Shown: in pieces, positions 9,301 to 16,028 of the stretch | Numbering within the stretch: the stretch's first letter is position 1 | How the letters are laid out: each line of letters begins with the position of its first letter | NCBI GenBank assembly: GCA_017416765.1 | Contig: JAFQBE010000002.1 | Location: forward strand, 1-41,892 | Direction of reading: 5' to 3' | Source: Clostridia bacterium | GTDB lineage: Bacteria > Bacillota > Clostridia > Oscillospirales > Acutalibacteraceae | DNA length: 41,892 bases | Position numbers and translations under genes: made by a program | Notes under the pieces: model-generated | What the model saw: only the letters and a program-made list of their open reading frames with translations | Told to the model about the DNA's origin: nothing | Database searches by the model: none

Positions 9301-9529
9301 TTCCAAGGTTCAGAATATGCGTAAATCCTCCGGCTTTGAGGTTATGGACAGAATTGAAATCACCTACGCAGGTGACGATGAATTCGAACAGCTTCTTTCA
9401 CCCAGCGTAGAAGCTGTTTCAAAAGAACTGCTTGCTGACTCAATTGTAAGAGATAATTCACTCGAAGGTGAACAGCTTGATATCAACGGCAAGAATGTAG
9501 TAATTTCCATCAGAAAGGTGCAAAAATAA
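6395..9529 (+). CDS. ileS: Isoleucyl-tRNA synthetase, type 2 (IleRS2-like)
   Basis: A 1044-residue class Ia aminoacyl-tRNA synthetase that charges tRNA-Ile in the cytoplasm. The HIGH motif is HVGH at residues 55-58, in the phrase GPPTANGVPHVGHILTR. KMSK is at 592-595 (KMSKHKGNVVDP). Cys pairs (CPRC, CWRC, CDKC, CECG) mark zinc-type insertions. The length and the wording around HIGH (GVPHVGH, not the NGxIHxGHA of ordinary bacterial enzymes) point to the eukaryote-like IleRS2 group. Many members of that group are naturally insensitive to mupirocin; this is a family property, not shown here. Codon use is strongly biased, as for a highly expressed gene. The stop overlaps the valS start by one base (TAATG), so translation is probably coupled. 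Confidence 0.97.
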   Translation: MFEKVDAQYNFTASEKEVREFWKENNVFEKSVKKNEGKPEFTFYDGPPTANGVPHVGHILTRSIKDLIPRYRTMKGYHVERKAGWDTHGLPVELEVEKELGFSGKADIEKYGIVPFIDKCRKSVWKYKDLWEDMSERIGFWADFENPYITYDNKYIESVWWAFKQLDAKELLYHGHKIVPYCPRCGTALSSHEVAQGYKNIKTRSVYVRFKLRDEADTCFLAWTTTPWTLPSNVGLCVNPDAEYVKIKAEDGCYILAKALVGGLFEEGKYEVVAEYVGKDLEYTKYEPLFPYVKDKYYDKAWFVTCDGYVTLDSGTGIVHIAPAFGEDDSKVGKKYKLPFVQLADERGCFPEIAADYAGRFVMDCDPDIITRLSGEGSLFKVQTIEHQYPYCWRCDSPLLYYGKPSWFIAMSTLRDELTADNASVNWLPETYRDGRMGNFVSNVIDWAISRDRYWGTPLPVWVCDKCEKHHVIGSVEELSKLTGAPADIDLHKPSVDPLTFECECGGTMHRVPEVIDCWFDSGAMPFAQQHYPFENKDLFEKQFPADFISEGSDQTRGWFYSLQAISTAIFGKSPYKNCVALGLVNDKDGIKMSKHKGNVVDPWEVMDKHGADAIRWYFYVSSAPWISTNFDGDAINEHQRRFMGTMWNTFHFYNLYSGIDNFNPNNYKLADCKLTMMDKWILGLLNSVIKKVDTELEGYHITEAARELVSFVDLMSNWYVRRCRRRFWMSELTEDKIAAYMTLYTVLDNLIRLAAPFVPFATETIYQSLVRKNNPDAPISIHMCDYPVCDESYIDEALERDMKLVYDSVGIARNARNLANLKIRQPLSRLLVCVEGEEAHFNEEMLSIIAEELNVEKAEQVESTKGFISHSIKPQLKTLGPKYGKVLNAIREYFATVDGDSVIDDIEANGSHKTNLNGTDVEFTMEDLLISTGYKEGFMSAADRNITVILDTVLTPELIQKGYAREFVSKVQNMRKSSGFEVMDRIEITYAGDDEFEQLLSPSVEAVSKELLADSIVRDNSLEGEQLDINGKNVVISIRKVQK

Positions 9530-11910
9530 TGCTTGAAAAGAAGTATGACTTTAGAACGGCTGAAAAAGCCATGCAGAAGCTCTGGGCAGATAAGGACGTT
9601 TACCGTTTTGACCCCGAGAGCCCCAACCAGATTTATTCTATAGATACTCCGCCCCCGACGGTCAGCGGTTCGCTTCACATCGGTCACATTTTCTCCTACA
9701 CACAGGCAGAAATGGTTGCCCGTTACCGCAAGTTCATGGGCTACAATGTTTTCTATCCCTTCGGCTTTGACGATAACGGTCTGCCGACCGAGCGTCTTGT
9801 TGAAAAGGAAGAGGGCATCAAGGCAAAGGACCTTTCACGCGAAGAGCTTTACGAAAAGTGCATGAACACCACAGCAAAGTATGTTGAAGAATTTACAGAG
9901 CTGTGGAAGTCACTCGGCTTTTCTGTTGACTGGAATCTCCGCTACGAAACAATCAACGAGCGCAGCCGCAGAATTTCACAGAAATCCTTTATCCGCCTTG
10001 CAAAAGAGGGTAAGGCTTATGTTAAGGAATCTCCCGTTCTGTGGTGTACAGAGTGCCAGACATCAATTGCACAGGCAGAGCTTGACAGCGCAGATATCAA
10101 ATCTACCTTCAACTACATCTACTTTATGGTTGACGGCAAGCCCCTTACAGTTGCTACAACCCGTCCCGAGCTGCTTTACGGCGTAGTCTGCCTTTTCGTT
10201 AACCCCGAAGATGAAAGATATAAGGAATATGTCGGCAAAAAGGCTGTTGTTCCTGTATTTAATTACGAAGTTCCGATTCTTACCGATGAAATCGTAAGCC
10301 TTGAAAAGGGTACAGGCGTTGTTATGTGCGCTACCTACGGCGACCAGACTGACGTTGACTGGTGCGAAAAGCACAACCTACCTTACCGCAAGGTTATCAC
10401 AACAGAAGGCAGAATGGACGAAAGTGTGCCCTATGTTGCAGGCATGAGCGTTTACGGCGCGCGTAAAGAGCTTGTTAAGATGATGGAAGAACAGGGTCTG
10501 CTTGAAAGAGTAGAGGATATTGTTCACCCCGTTCAGACTCATGAACGCTGCGGCAAGCCGATTGAAATTCTTCCCTCACGCCAGTGGTATATTGATATCC
10601 TTTCACACAAGGACCTTTTTGTTGAAGCAGGCAAGAAAATCAACTGGTATCCCACATTTATGAAGAGCCGTTACGATGTATGGGTCGAAAACCTCAAGTG
10701 GGACTGGTGTATTTCCCGTCAGCGTTATTTTGGCGTTCCGTTCCCGGTATGGTACTGTAAAAAGTGCGGCAAGCCGATGTTTGCAGATGAGAGCATTCTC
10801 CCGGTAAACCCGCTTGAATTCACACCCGAGGCAACCTGCGAATGCGGCTGCAGCGAATGGATTCCCGAATCCTCAGTTCTTGATACATGGGCAACATCTT
10901 CAATGACTCCGCAGATTAATGCCCACTGGGAAGAACCCGACGGAACAGATATTTCCGACAAGATTGCTCCCATGACAATGAGAACACAGGCTCACGAAAT
11001 TATCAGAACATGGGCTTTCTATACAATCGCAAAGAGCATGTACCACACAGGCAACATTCCGTGGCAGGATATAATGGTTTGCGGCTTCGTTCTTGCAAAG
11101 AAGGGCGAAAAGATTTCCAAGTCAAAGGGCAACGCAGTCAAGTCACCCGCACAGCTTGTTGAAGAATTCGGCGCAGACTGTATCCGCTACTGGGCTGCAA
11201 ACACAAAGCTCGGCACAGACACATATTTCTCCGATGATGAGCTGAAAATTGCAAACCGCTTCCTTACAAAGCTGTGGAATGCTTCCAAGTTCACACTCAC
11301 TCACCTTGAAGACTACACCAAGGCTGATGCTCCTGCAGAGCTTCTGCCTGTTGATAAGTGGATTGTTGAGCGCTGCAAGCAGACAATGCGCCGCTGCATC
11401 AAGCTGCTTGATGAGTACGAAATCGGCTCTGCAAGACATGAAATTGACGATTTCTTCTGGAAGGATTTCTGTGACTATTATGTAGAAATCAGTAAGGAAA
11501 GACTGTATCAGCCCGAGGTACACGGCTATGCCCAGCGCAGAAGCGGTCAGTACGCTATCTACTACTGCCTGCTCAATATCCTCAAGATGTACGGCATTTT
11601 CGTACCGCACATGACCGAGTTCATCTATCAGGATGCTTTCAAGGATAAGGAAGGCATTGACAGCCTGCATATGAACTTCTGGAGTGTTGACGGTGAGGAC
11701 GATGCTGATGCACTTGAATTTGGTGAGCTTGTCAAGGAAGCCGTTTCCGAAGTCAGAAAGTACAAGAGTGAAAACAACATCTCCATGAAGGCTGATATTG
11801 AATCCATGAAGATTGTTACACCCGAAAAATACAAGGCTGATTTTGATAAGACCCTGGGCGACATCGTAGCTTGCTGCCACGCACAGAAGGTTGAATTTGA
11901 AATTCAGTAA
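9529..11910 (+). CDS. valS: Valyl-tRNA synthetase, short type 2 form
   Basis: A 793-residue class Ia synthetase for tRNA-Val. HIGH (residues 50-53) is preceded by PPPTVSGSL and followed by the type 2 phrase FGFDDNGLPTERLVEKE. KISKS is at 528-532. The protein ends soon after the anticodon-binding domain with a KYKSENNISMK-type tail. It lacks the long C-terminal coiled-coil arm of standard bacterial ValRS (about 880 residues), as in the archaeal-like type 2 group. It begins inside the ileS stop codon and has no separate promoter, so the two branched-chain amino acid synthetases are made from one message ended by the terminator at 11925. Confidence 0.95.
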   Translation: MLEKKYDFRTAEKAMQKLWADKDVYRFDPESPNQIYSIDTPPPTVSGSLHIGHIFSYTQAEMVARYRKFMGYNVFYPFGFDDNGLPTERLVEKEEGIKAKDLSREELYEKCMNTTAKYVEEFTELWKSLGFSVDWNLRYETINERSRRISQKSFIRLAKEGKAYVKESPVLWCTECQTSIAQAELDSADIKSTFNYIYFMVDGKPLTVATTRPELLYGVVCLFVNPEDERYKEYVGKKAVVPVFNYEVPILTDEIVSLEKGTGVVMCATYGDQTDVDWCEKHNLPYRKVITTEGRMDESVPYVAGMSVYGARKELVKMMEEQGLLERVEDIVHPVQTHERCGKPIEILPSRQWYIDILSHKDLFVEAGKKINWYPTFMKSRYDVWVENLKWDWCISRQRYFGVPFPVWYCKKCGKPMFADESILPVNPLEFTPEATCECGCSEWIPESSVLDTWATSSMTPQINAHWEEPDGTDISDKIAPMTMRTQAHEIIRTWAFYTIAKSMYHTGNIPWQDIMVCGFVLAKKGEKISKSKGNAVKSPAQLVEEFGADCIRYWAANTKLGTDTYFSDDELKIANRFLTKLWNASKFTLTHLEDYTKADAPAELLPVDKWIVERCKQTMRRCIKLLDEYEIGSARHEIDDFFWKDFCDYYVEISKERLYQPEVHGYAQRRSGQYAIYYCLLNILKMYGIFVPHMTEFIYQDAFKDKEGIDSLHMNFWSVDGEDDADALEFGELVKEAVSEVRKYKSENNISMKADIESMKIVTPEKYKADFDKTLGDIVACCHAQKVEFEIQ

Positions 11911-11924
11911 ATAAAATAATTAAT

Positions 11925-11960
11925 AAACCGGACATGGTGAAAAATATGTCCGGTTTTTAT
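11925..11960 (+). terminator. Rho-independent terminator of ileS-valS
   Basis: Perfect 11-base arms (11925-11935 and 11946-11956) around a 10-base loop, containing CCGGACAT/ATGTCCGG and followed by T residues. Confidence 0.88.
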
Positions 11961-11982
11961 AATGTATACCATGAATATTAGG

Positions 11983-12019
11983 TTGACAATATCCTAAAAC
12001 GGCGTATAATATTGTTATA
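11983..12019 (+). promoter_or_regulatory. Promoter and candidate operator of the phd-doc pair
   Basis: Perfect TTGACA (11983-11988) and TATAAT (12005-12010), spacer 16. TATAA (12005-12009) and TTATA (12015-12019) form a small inverted repeat over the -10 box. Autorepression by the Phd-type antitoxin there would fit the family but is inferred. A strong AAGGAGG follows at 12019-12025. Confidence 0.7.
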
Positions 12020-12033
12020 AGGAGGATTGGCTA

Positions 12034-12276
12034 ATGAATATTAATATAAATAAGATTGTCCCTATTTCAGAAGCAAATCAGAATTTTTCAAAAGTTGCTC
12101 GCTTGGTTGATAAAGCAGGCGAAGTTTATATTTTTAAAAATAACAAGCCCAAATACAGGCTTATAGATATTGAAAACGATACTGCTATCGAAATGAGCGA
12201 TAATGAGAAAATTGATTTTGTAGCGGCAAGAATACTCAAAAAATACCGTCGTGCATTTGAGGAGCTGGCAAAATGA
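12034..12276 (+). CDS. phd: Phd/YefM-family antitoxin
   Basis: An 80-residue protein of the Phd/YefM antitoxin family. The N-terminal half (IVPISEANQNFSKVARLVDK) matches the DNA-binding fold, including the conserved S-x-A-x-x-NFS phrase, and is followed by GEVYIFKNNKPKYRLID. The C-terminal part (residues 55-80) is charged and helical, as expected for the toxin-neutralising tail. AAGGAGG lies 8 bases before the ATG. Its TGA overlaps the ATG of the downstream Doc-like toxin gene by four bases, the usual coupled arrangement. It probably represses its own promoter together with the toxin. Confidence 0.85.
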   Translation: MNININKIVPISEANQNFSKVARLVDKAGEVYIFKNNKPKYRLIDIENDTAIEMSDNEKIDFVAARILKKYRRAFEELAK

Positions 12277-12653
12277 TTAAATTCAGTCAGGAAAAGGTGC
12301 TTTTACTTCACAAATTAATTACTGAAGAAACAGGCGGCGACCCGAATATACGAGATTTTACGTTGCTTGAAAGTGCTTTGGAATCTGCTTTTCAAACTTT
12401 TGACGGTATAGAGTTATATCCATCTAAAGAAGAAAAAGGAGCAAGGTTGGGATACTCCTTAATATCAAATCATGCTTTTGTTGACGGTAATAAAAGGATA
12501 GGCATGTATGTTATGATGACCTTTCTTGAAGTTAACGGAATAAAAATTAATCCCACAGTTGACGATGTTGCGCGTGTAGGTCTGGCTGTTGCTTCGGGAG
12601 AAATGAAGTATGACGAGTTGCTGGAATGGATTATTGAAAACAGAAAGTATTAA
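12273..12653 (+). CDS. doc: Doc-type (Fic fold) toxin
   Basis: A 126-residue death-on-curing/Fic-fold protein. The catalytic loop HAFVDGNKRIG (near residues 68-78) has the His and the NKR of the family. P1 Doc, which phosphorylates EF-Tu, reads HxFxxANKR, and AMP-transferring Fic proteins read HxFxxGNGR; this protein is intermediate (GNKR), like many chromosomal Doc homologues. Whether it phosphorylates or adenylylates a target cannot be told. Upstream residues include ESALESAFQTFDG, typical of this group. The start overlaps the antitoxin stop. The pair is followed by an inverted-repeat element rather than by other genes. Confidence 0.88.
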   Translation: MIKFSQEKVLLLHKLITEETGGDPNIRDFTLLESALESAFQTFDGIELYPSKEEKGARLGYSLISNHAFVDGNKRIGMYVMMTFLEVNGIKINPTVDDVARVGLAVASGEMKYDELLEWIIENRKY

Positions 12654-12659
12654 TAGCGT

Positions 12660-12966
12660 AAAAATCACCGTTCATTCGCCCACGCCCGACAAGGCAGTAT
12701 TTCTTTAAAATGTGAATTTTAAGCACAATAATGAGTCAAATTCCACAGATATGCGCCAGCATTATCTGTGGGATTTTCCTTTTCTTGTATATTAAAATTT
12801 CATTTTAAAGTGCTTCGCAGTTTCGTAAGAGCATAAAATTTCTTGTATCGAAGCCAAAAACGCAGCAAGGCTGTCGCCTTGCGAGGCTTTTGTCAAAGAT
12901 ACGGGGAATTTTACTCGAGAAACAAATACTTCCTTATCGGGTGTGGGCGTTTGAGCGGTGATTTTT
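12660..12966. repeat. MITE-like element with about 46-bp imperfect terminal inverted repeats
   Basis: The left arm 12661-12706 and right arm 12920-12965 are inverted copies with about 7 mismatches over 46 bases; both include the GTGGGCG core. Inside lie a second inverted pair (about 12704-12723 with 12788-12815), a terminator-like hairpin at 12743-12771 and a hairpin GCAAGGC/GCCTTGC at 12865-12882. No coding frame is convincing. It starts only a few bases after doc. No target duplication is evident. It could be a non-autonomous transposable element or encode a long structured RNA. It accounts for most of the gap between doc and the next gene. Confidence 0.7.
12743..12778 (+). terminator. Terminator-like hairpin after phd-doc
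   Basis: CCACAGATA (12743-12751) pairs with TATCTGTGG (12763-12771) over an 11-base loop and is followed by GATTTTCCTTTT. It is embedded in the inverted-repeat element and could end the toxin-antitoxin transcript. Confidence 0.6.
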
Positions 12967-13144
12967 TTGTGCTGCTACACATATAATGTAATAAAATATA
13001 TAATACATACTCAAAAAGTCCGCTTTATTGTACAGGTTGGGGGATATACTAAAATTAAACAAAGGAACGAACAAAAAAAGCACAAAAATCACAGCAAAGT
13101 ACCATTATTCGTACTTACAAAACAGAAATTAACGAACATTTGTG

Positions 13145-13172
13145 TTGACATTTGGAAAAAATATGCTATAAT
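13145..13172 (+). promoter_or_regulatory. Sigma-A promoter of the small membrane protein gene
   Basis: Perfect TTGACA (13145-13150) and TATAAT (13167-13172) with a 16-base spacer. The expected start near 13179 is just before a LexA-box-like site. Confidence 0.8.
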
Positions 13173-13184
13173 CATAACTGTAAA

Positions 13185-13232
13185 GAACAAACGTTCCTGA
13201 TTTGTTCGGTTCAAAGTACGAAAAAACGTTCC
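13185..13232 (+). promoter_or_regulatory. Two LexA-box-like sites
   Basis: GAACAAACGTTCC (13185-13197) fits the Gram-positive LexA/DinR box core GAAC-N4-GTTC, including the RNRY centre. A second site, CGAAAAAACGTTCC (13219-13232), differs at one core position. The first sits right after the expected transcription start, a position suited to repression. GAACAAA (13185-13191) also pairs with TTTGTTC (13201-13207), and TTCGTACTT (13108-13116) is repeated inverted at 13214-13222. LexA binding is inferred. Confidence 0.55.
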
Positions 13233-13254
13233 CATAAAGAAAGGAAGATTAAAT

Positions 13255-13518
13255 ATGTTAGCAACAATTATTGAAATCGTTCTCGCAGCACTTGTACTTG
13301 TAGGTATAGTAAAAGAAGAAAAGCTTATTGAGTTTGAGGATAAGGTTCTCGATTCAATTGCAAACTCCATTGCAAAGGTTATCGTAGCCCGCCGCAGAGA
13401 ACAGCTTGAGCAGGAGCGCGCCGCACGAATTCAACGCGCAGCCGAAGCAAGACGCAGAAAGATGCATGTTGTTCGTGACGAATATTCTGAACCCGAGCTT
13501 TCACTTTACAGCGCATAA
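13255..13518 (+). CDS. Small membrane-anchored, arginine-rich protein of unknown function
   Basis: An 87-residue protein. Residues 3-19 (ATIIEIVLAALVLVGIV) form one membrane segment. An acidic-then-amphipathic stretch follows (EEKLIEFEDKVLDSI), then a long Arg/Glu/Ala-rich helix (residues about 43-72) that probably sits in the cytoplasm. No known domain is recognised. AAGGAAG lies about 8 bases before the ATG, a consensus promoter is upstream and a strong terminator follows, so this is a real monocistronic gene. The LexA-box-like sites suggest DNA-damage induction. Small membrane proteins of this size are known SOS effectors (division inhibitors such as SidA, membrane toxins such as TisB), but no sequence similarity to them is claimed. 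Confidence 0.75.
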   Translation: MLATIIEIVLAALVLVGIVKEEKLIEFEDKVLDSIANSIAKVIVARRREQLEQERAARIQRAAEARRRKMHVVRDEYSEPELSLYSA

Positions 13519-13581
13519 ATTTTTTGACATTTTCTTATTCTTCATATTGATTTCCTCTTTTTTCACCCATTCTTTGCAAAG

Positions 13582-13614
13582 GGCGGCACCGCTTATTTTC
13601 GGTGCCGCCTTTTT
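13582..13614 (+). terminator. Rho-independent terminator of the small membrane protein gene
   Basis: GGCGGCACCG (13582-13591) pairs perfectly with CGGTGCCGCC (13600-13609) over an 8-base loop, followed by TTTTT. Confidence 0.9.
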
Positions 13615-13633
13615 GCGTCATAAGATGACAGCA

Positions 13634-13754
13634 AATGCCGCCTATTATAAAGTTCTATATAATATAAATACATCAACGGCGGAGCTTTGATGTTTTCAAA
13701 ACTCCGCCGTTAATTAATTTAAATATTCAATTGCACCTTATAAAAGGCGGCATT
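13634..13754. repeat. Nested palindromic intergenic element
   Basis: Outer arms AATGCCGCC (13634-13642) and GGCGGCATT (13746-13754), each followed inward by TATAA-like bases, enclose an inner hairpin AACGGCGGAG (13675-13684)/CTCCGCCGTT (13702-13711). The inner hairpin could end araB transcription on the minus strand. A further 6-bp hairpin (13759-13773) touches the araB stop. The outer arms suggest a MITE-like repeat. Confidence 0.6.
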
Positions 13755-13774
13755 GTCAGCGGCGCCTCGCCGCA

Positions 13775-15439
13775 TTATTCCTGCTCGCCCTTGATAGCCT
13801 TCAGACGCTTCATGACATCGTTGCCGCCCTGGCCGAAATAATCGTGGAGAATTTTATATTCGGCATAGAGCTTATCGTAAATATCGGAATTCTCCTTGAT
13901 TGGCTCGTAAACAACATCCTTGACCTTGCCCATGATGCTTGCAGCTTCAAATGCATCGTCGTAGCCGCCCTTTTCGCTGCCTGCAGCAACTGCGCCGAAG
14001 ATAGCTGAGCCGAGCGCGCCGCCCTGGTCAGAGCCTGCGATTTTGATAGGCATTTTGATGATGTCTGCATAAATCTGCATTGTCATCGGGTCTTTCTGCG
14101 AAATGCCGCCTGCGGCATAGAAGGAATTGACTTCAACGCCTTGCTCGCGGTAGTTTTCAATAATCATTCGTGTGCCGTATGCTGTGGCTTCAATAAGTGC
14201 GCGGTAGATTTCCTCGGGCTTTGTGCGAAGGGTCATACCGACAATCATACCTGTAAGGTCAACATCAACAAGAATTGAGCGGTTGCCGTTCCACCAGTCA
14301 AGTGCTACAAGTCCGCTTTCACCGGGTTTCTGTGCTTCACACTTGGAGCGAAGAAGCTTGTGAATATTGATGCCCTTATCCTTAGCTTCTTCGTAGTAGC
14401 TTGCGGGCAGGCAGTTATCAATAAACCAGCCGAAGTGGTCACCTACACAGCTCTGACCTGCTTCGTAGCCATAAAGGCCGGGCATAATACCGTCTGCAAC
14501 AACGCCGCAGATTCCGCGTACTTTCTTTTCAACGTCGGACATCATCATGTGGCAGGTAGATGTACCGATAATTGCAACCATTTCACCGGGCTTTGATACA
14601 CCTACAGCGGGAACAAAAATGTGTGCGTCGATTATACCGGCGGCGACAGCTGCACCAACGGGCAGACCTGTAAGCTTTGAGGCTTCTTCTGTTATGTAGC
14701 CTGCGCATTTACCGCTTGCAAGAACCTCTCTGCCGAATTTTTCATCAATTACATTTTCCATTCTCGGGTCAAGTGCCTTGAAAAATTCGTTGGAGGGATA
14801 GCCTGTGTTCTTGTTCCACATAGCCTTATAGCCTGCGCAGCAGGAGTTGCGGGTTTCAACACCTGTAAGCTGCCATACAACCCAGTCGGTCGCTTCAATG
14901 AAACGCTCTGCCTTTTCGTAAATTTCGGGTGCTTCGTCAAGAATCTGCCAGAGCTTCGGAATAGCCCACTCGGAGGAAATTTTTCCGCCGTAGTTTTCAA
15001 GCCATTCTTCACCCATTTCTATAGCAATATCGTTTATTTTTGTTGCGTGTGCCTGTGCAGCATGGTGCTTCCACAGCTTTACATATGCGTGGGGTTCTTC
15101 CTTGTATTCGTCGAGGAAGCAGAGGGGAGTGCCGTCCTTGGTTGTGGGGAGTACCGTGCAGGCTGTGAAGTCGATACCGACACCGATAACATCCTTTGCG
15201 TCAATACCGCTTTTTTTGATAGCGTCGGGAATGGTTGTGCTTAAAACATCTATGTAGTCCTGCGGGTGCTGAAGCGCCCAGTCCTGACCGAGCTTCTTGC
15301 CGCAGGGCAGCTTTTCGTCCATAACTGCGTGCGGGTATTCGAGAATGCTGCTTGCAAGCTCTTCGCCTGTTTCAACATTTACAACGAGCGCTCTGCCCGA
15401 AAGGGTGCCGTAGTCAAGACCGATTGCGTATTTTGCCAT
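13775..15439 (-). CDS. araB: L-ribulokinase
   Basis: A 554-residue FGGY carbohydrate kinase of the AraB type, phosphorylating L-ribulose (from L-arabinose isomerisation) to L-ribulose 5-phosphate. The N-terminal nucleotide-binding phrase [14 protein letters not shown], the ribulokinase-specific [15 protein letters not shown] and [20 protein letters not shown] are visible, as is the C-terminal [19 protein letters not shown]. The length is usual for AraB (about 550-560). AGAGAGG lies about 10 bases before the ATG. araA and araD are not in the window. The gene ends a long co-directional run that also holds a GH51 arabinofuranosidase, which would release the L-arabinose it needs. Confidence 0.94.
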   Translation of the reverse strand: MAKYAIGLDYGTLSGRALVVNVETGEELASSILEYPHAVMDEKLPCGKKLGQDWALQHPQDYIDVLSTTIPDAIKKSGIDAKDVIGVGIDFTACTVLPTTKDGTPLCFLDEYKEEPHAYVKLWKHHAAQAHATKINDIAIEMGEEWLENYGGKISSEWAIPKLWQILDEAPEIYEKAERFIEATDWVVWQLTGVETRNSCCAGYKAMWNKNTGYPSNEFFKALDPRMENVIDEKFGREVLASGKCAGYITEEASKLTGLPVGAAVAAGIIDAHIFVPAVGVSKPGEMVAIIGTSTCHMMMSDVEKKVRGICGVVADGIMPGLYGYEAGQSCVGDHFGWFIDNCLPASYYEEAKDKGINIHKLLRSKCEAQKPGESGLVALDWWNGNRSILVDVDLTGMIVGMTLRTKPEEIYRALIEATAYGTRMIIENYREQGVEVNSFYAAGGISQKDPMTMQIYADIIKMPIKIAGSDQGGALGSAIFGAVAAGSEKGGYDDAFEAASIMGKVKDVVYEPIKENSDIYDKLYAEYKILHDYFGQGGNDVMKRLKAIKGEQE

Positions 15440-15479
15440 TTTTAGTCAACCTCTCTTTAATATATGAATTAATATTATT

Positions 15480-16028
15480 TTACACAGTGAGTGATGCTAT
15501 AATGCCCGAATAGAGTTTAATCGGGTCTTCGTAGAAATTGTTGGTTACGGTTTCAACCTGCATTTCGTCGGCAACATAGATTGTCAGCTTCATCATTTCT
15601 TCCATTGAGAAGGTGACATGGTAGCCGCCGCCTTCAAGCTTTTGTACATCTACCTTGTTTTCTCTTTTGCGCTTTGCAAGGGTAAGCATTTTTATTGCGG
15701 CATTTATTGCCTTTTCCCTGACTGAACGGGGAAGCTGAATTTCCAGCGTTTTGGTGGATTCGCGTCCCTGCTCAGTAACGCTTAAATATTCTTCACACTC
15801 AATAAAATCGGAAATGACAGAGCCGTTTTCAATCAGGTCGCTGACAGCCTGGTTAATTTCAAAGTAATTTGCAAGCCCCTTATCAAGTGCAATTTCGCAA
15901 AGCTGTGAACGCGTAATGCGCTCGTCAACGCTTGAAAGCAGGTAGCATACAAGCAGCTTTATTTCGTTGCGCGTCCTCAGACCGCCCGGCTCAATGCCAT
16001 CATCAAAGGTGAAGCTGTCCATTTTCAT
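15480..16028 (-). CDS. DUF4364 family protein
   Basis: A 182-residue protein matching the DUF4364 family of Clostridia in length and layout. The N-terminal half looks like a winged helix (ERITRSQLCEIALDKGLANY, then a SDLIENGSVI turn and LSVTEQGRE), as in PadR/Rrf2-like DNA-binding folds. The C-terminal half has a beta-rich segment and ends in YSGIIASLTV. Function is unknown; a transcription regulator is likely. Its start lies 26 bases inside the 3' end of recD2, so translation is probably coupled. Confidence 0.7.
   Translation of the reverse strand: MKMDSFTFDDGIEPGGLRTRNEIKLLVCYLLSSVDERITRSQLCEIALDKGLANYFEINQAVSDLIENGSVISDFIECEEYLSVTEQGRESTKTLEIQLPRSVREKAINAAIKMLTLAKRKRENKVDVQKLEGGGYHVTFSMEEMMKLTIYVADEMQVETVTNNFYEDPIKLYSGIIASLTV

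Noticed and set aside
11143-11880. 245-codon minus-strand open frame opposite valS
   Set aside because: Same reason: antisense to a certain gene with biased codons and no start signals.
12958-13200. 80-codon plus-strand open frame before the small membrane protein
   Set aside because: It runs through the inverted-repeat end, the promoter and the LexA-box region, has no RBS, and its composition is that of AT-rich intergenic DNA.
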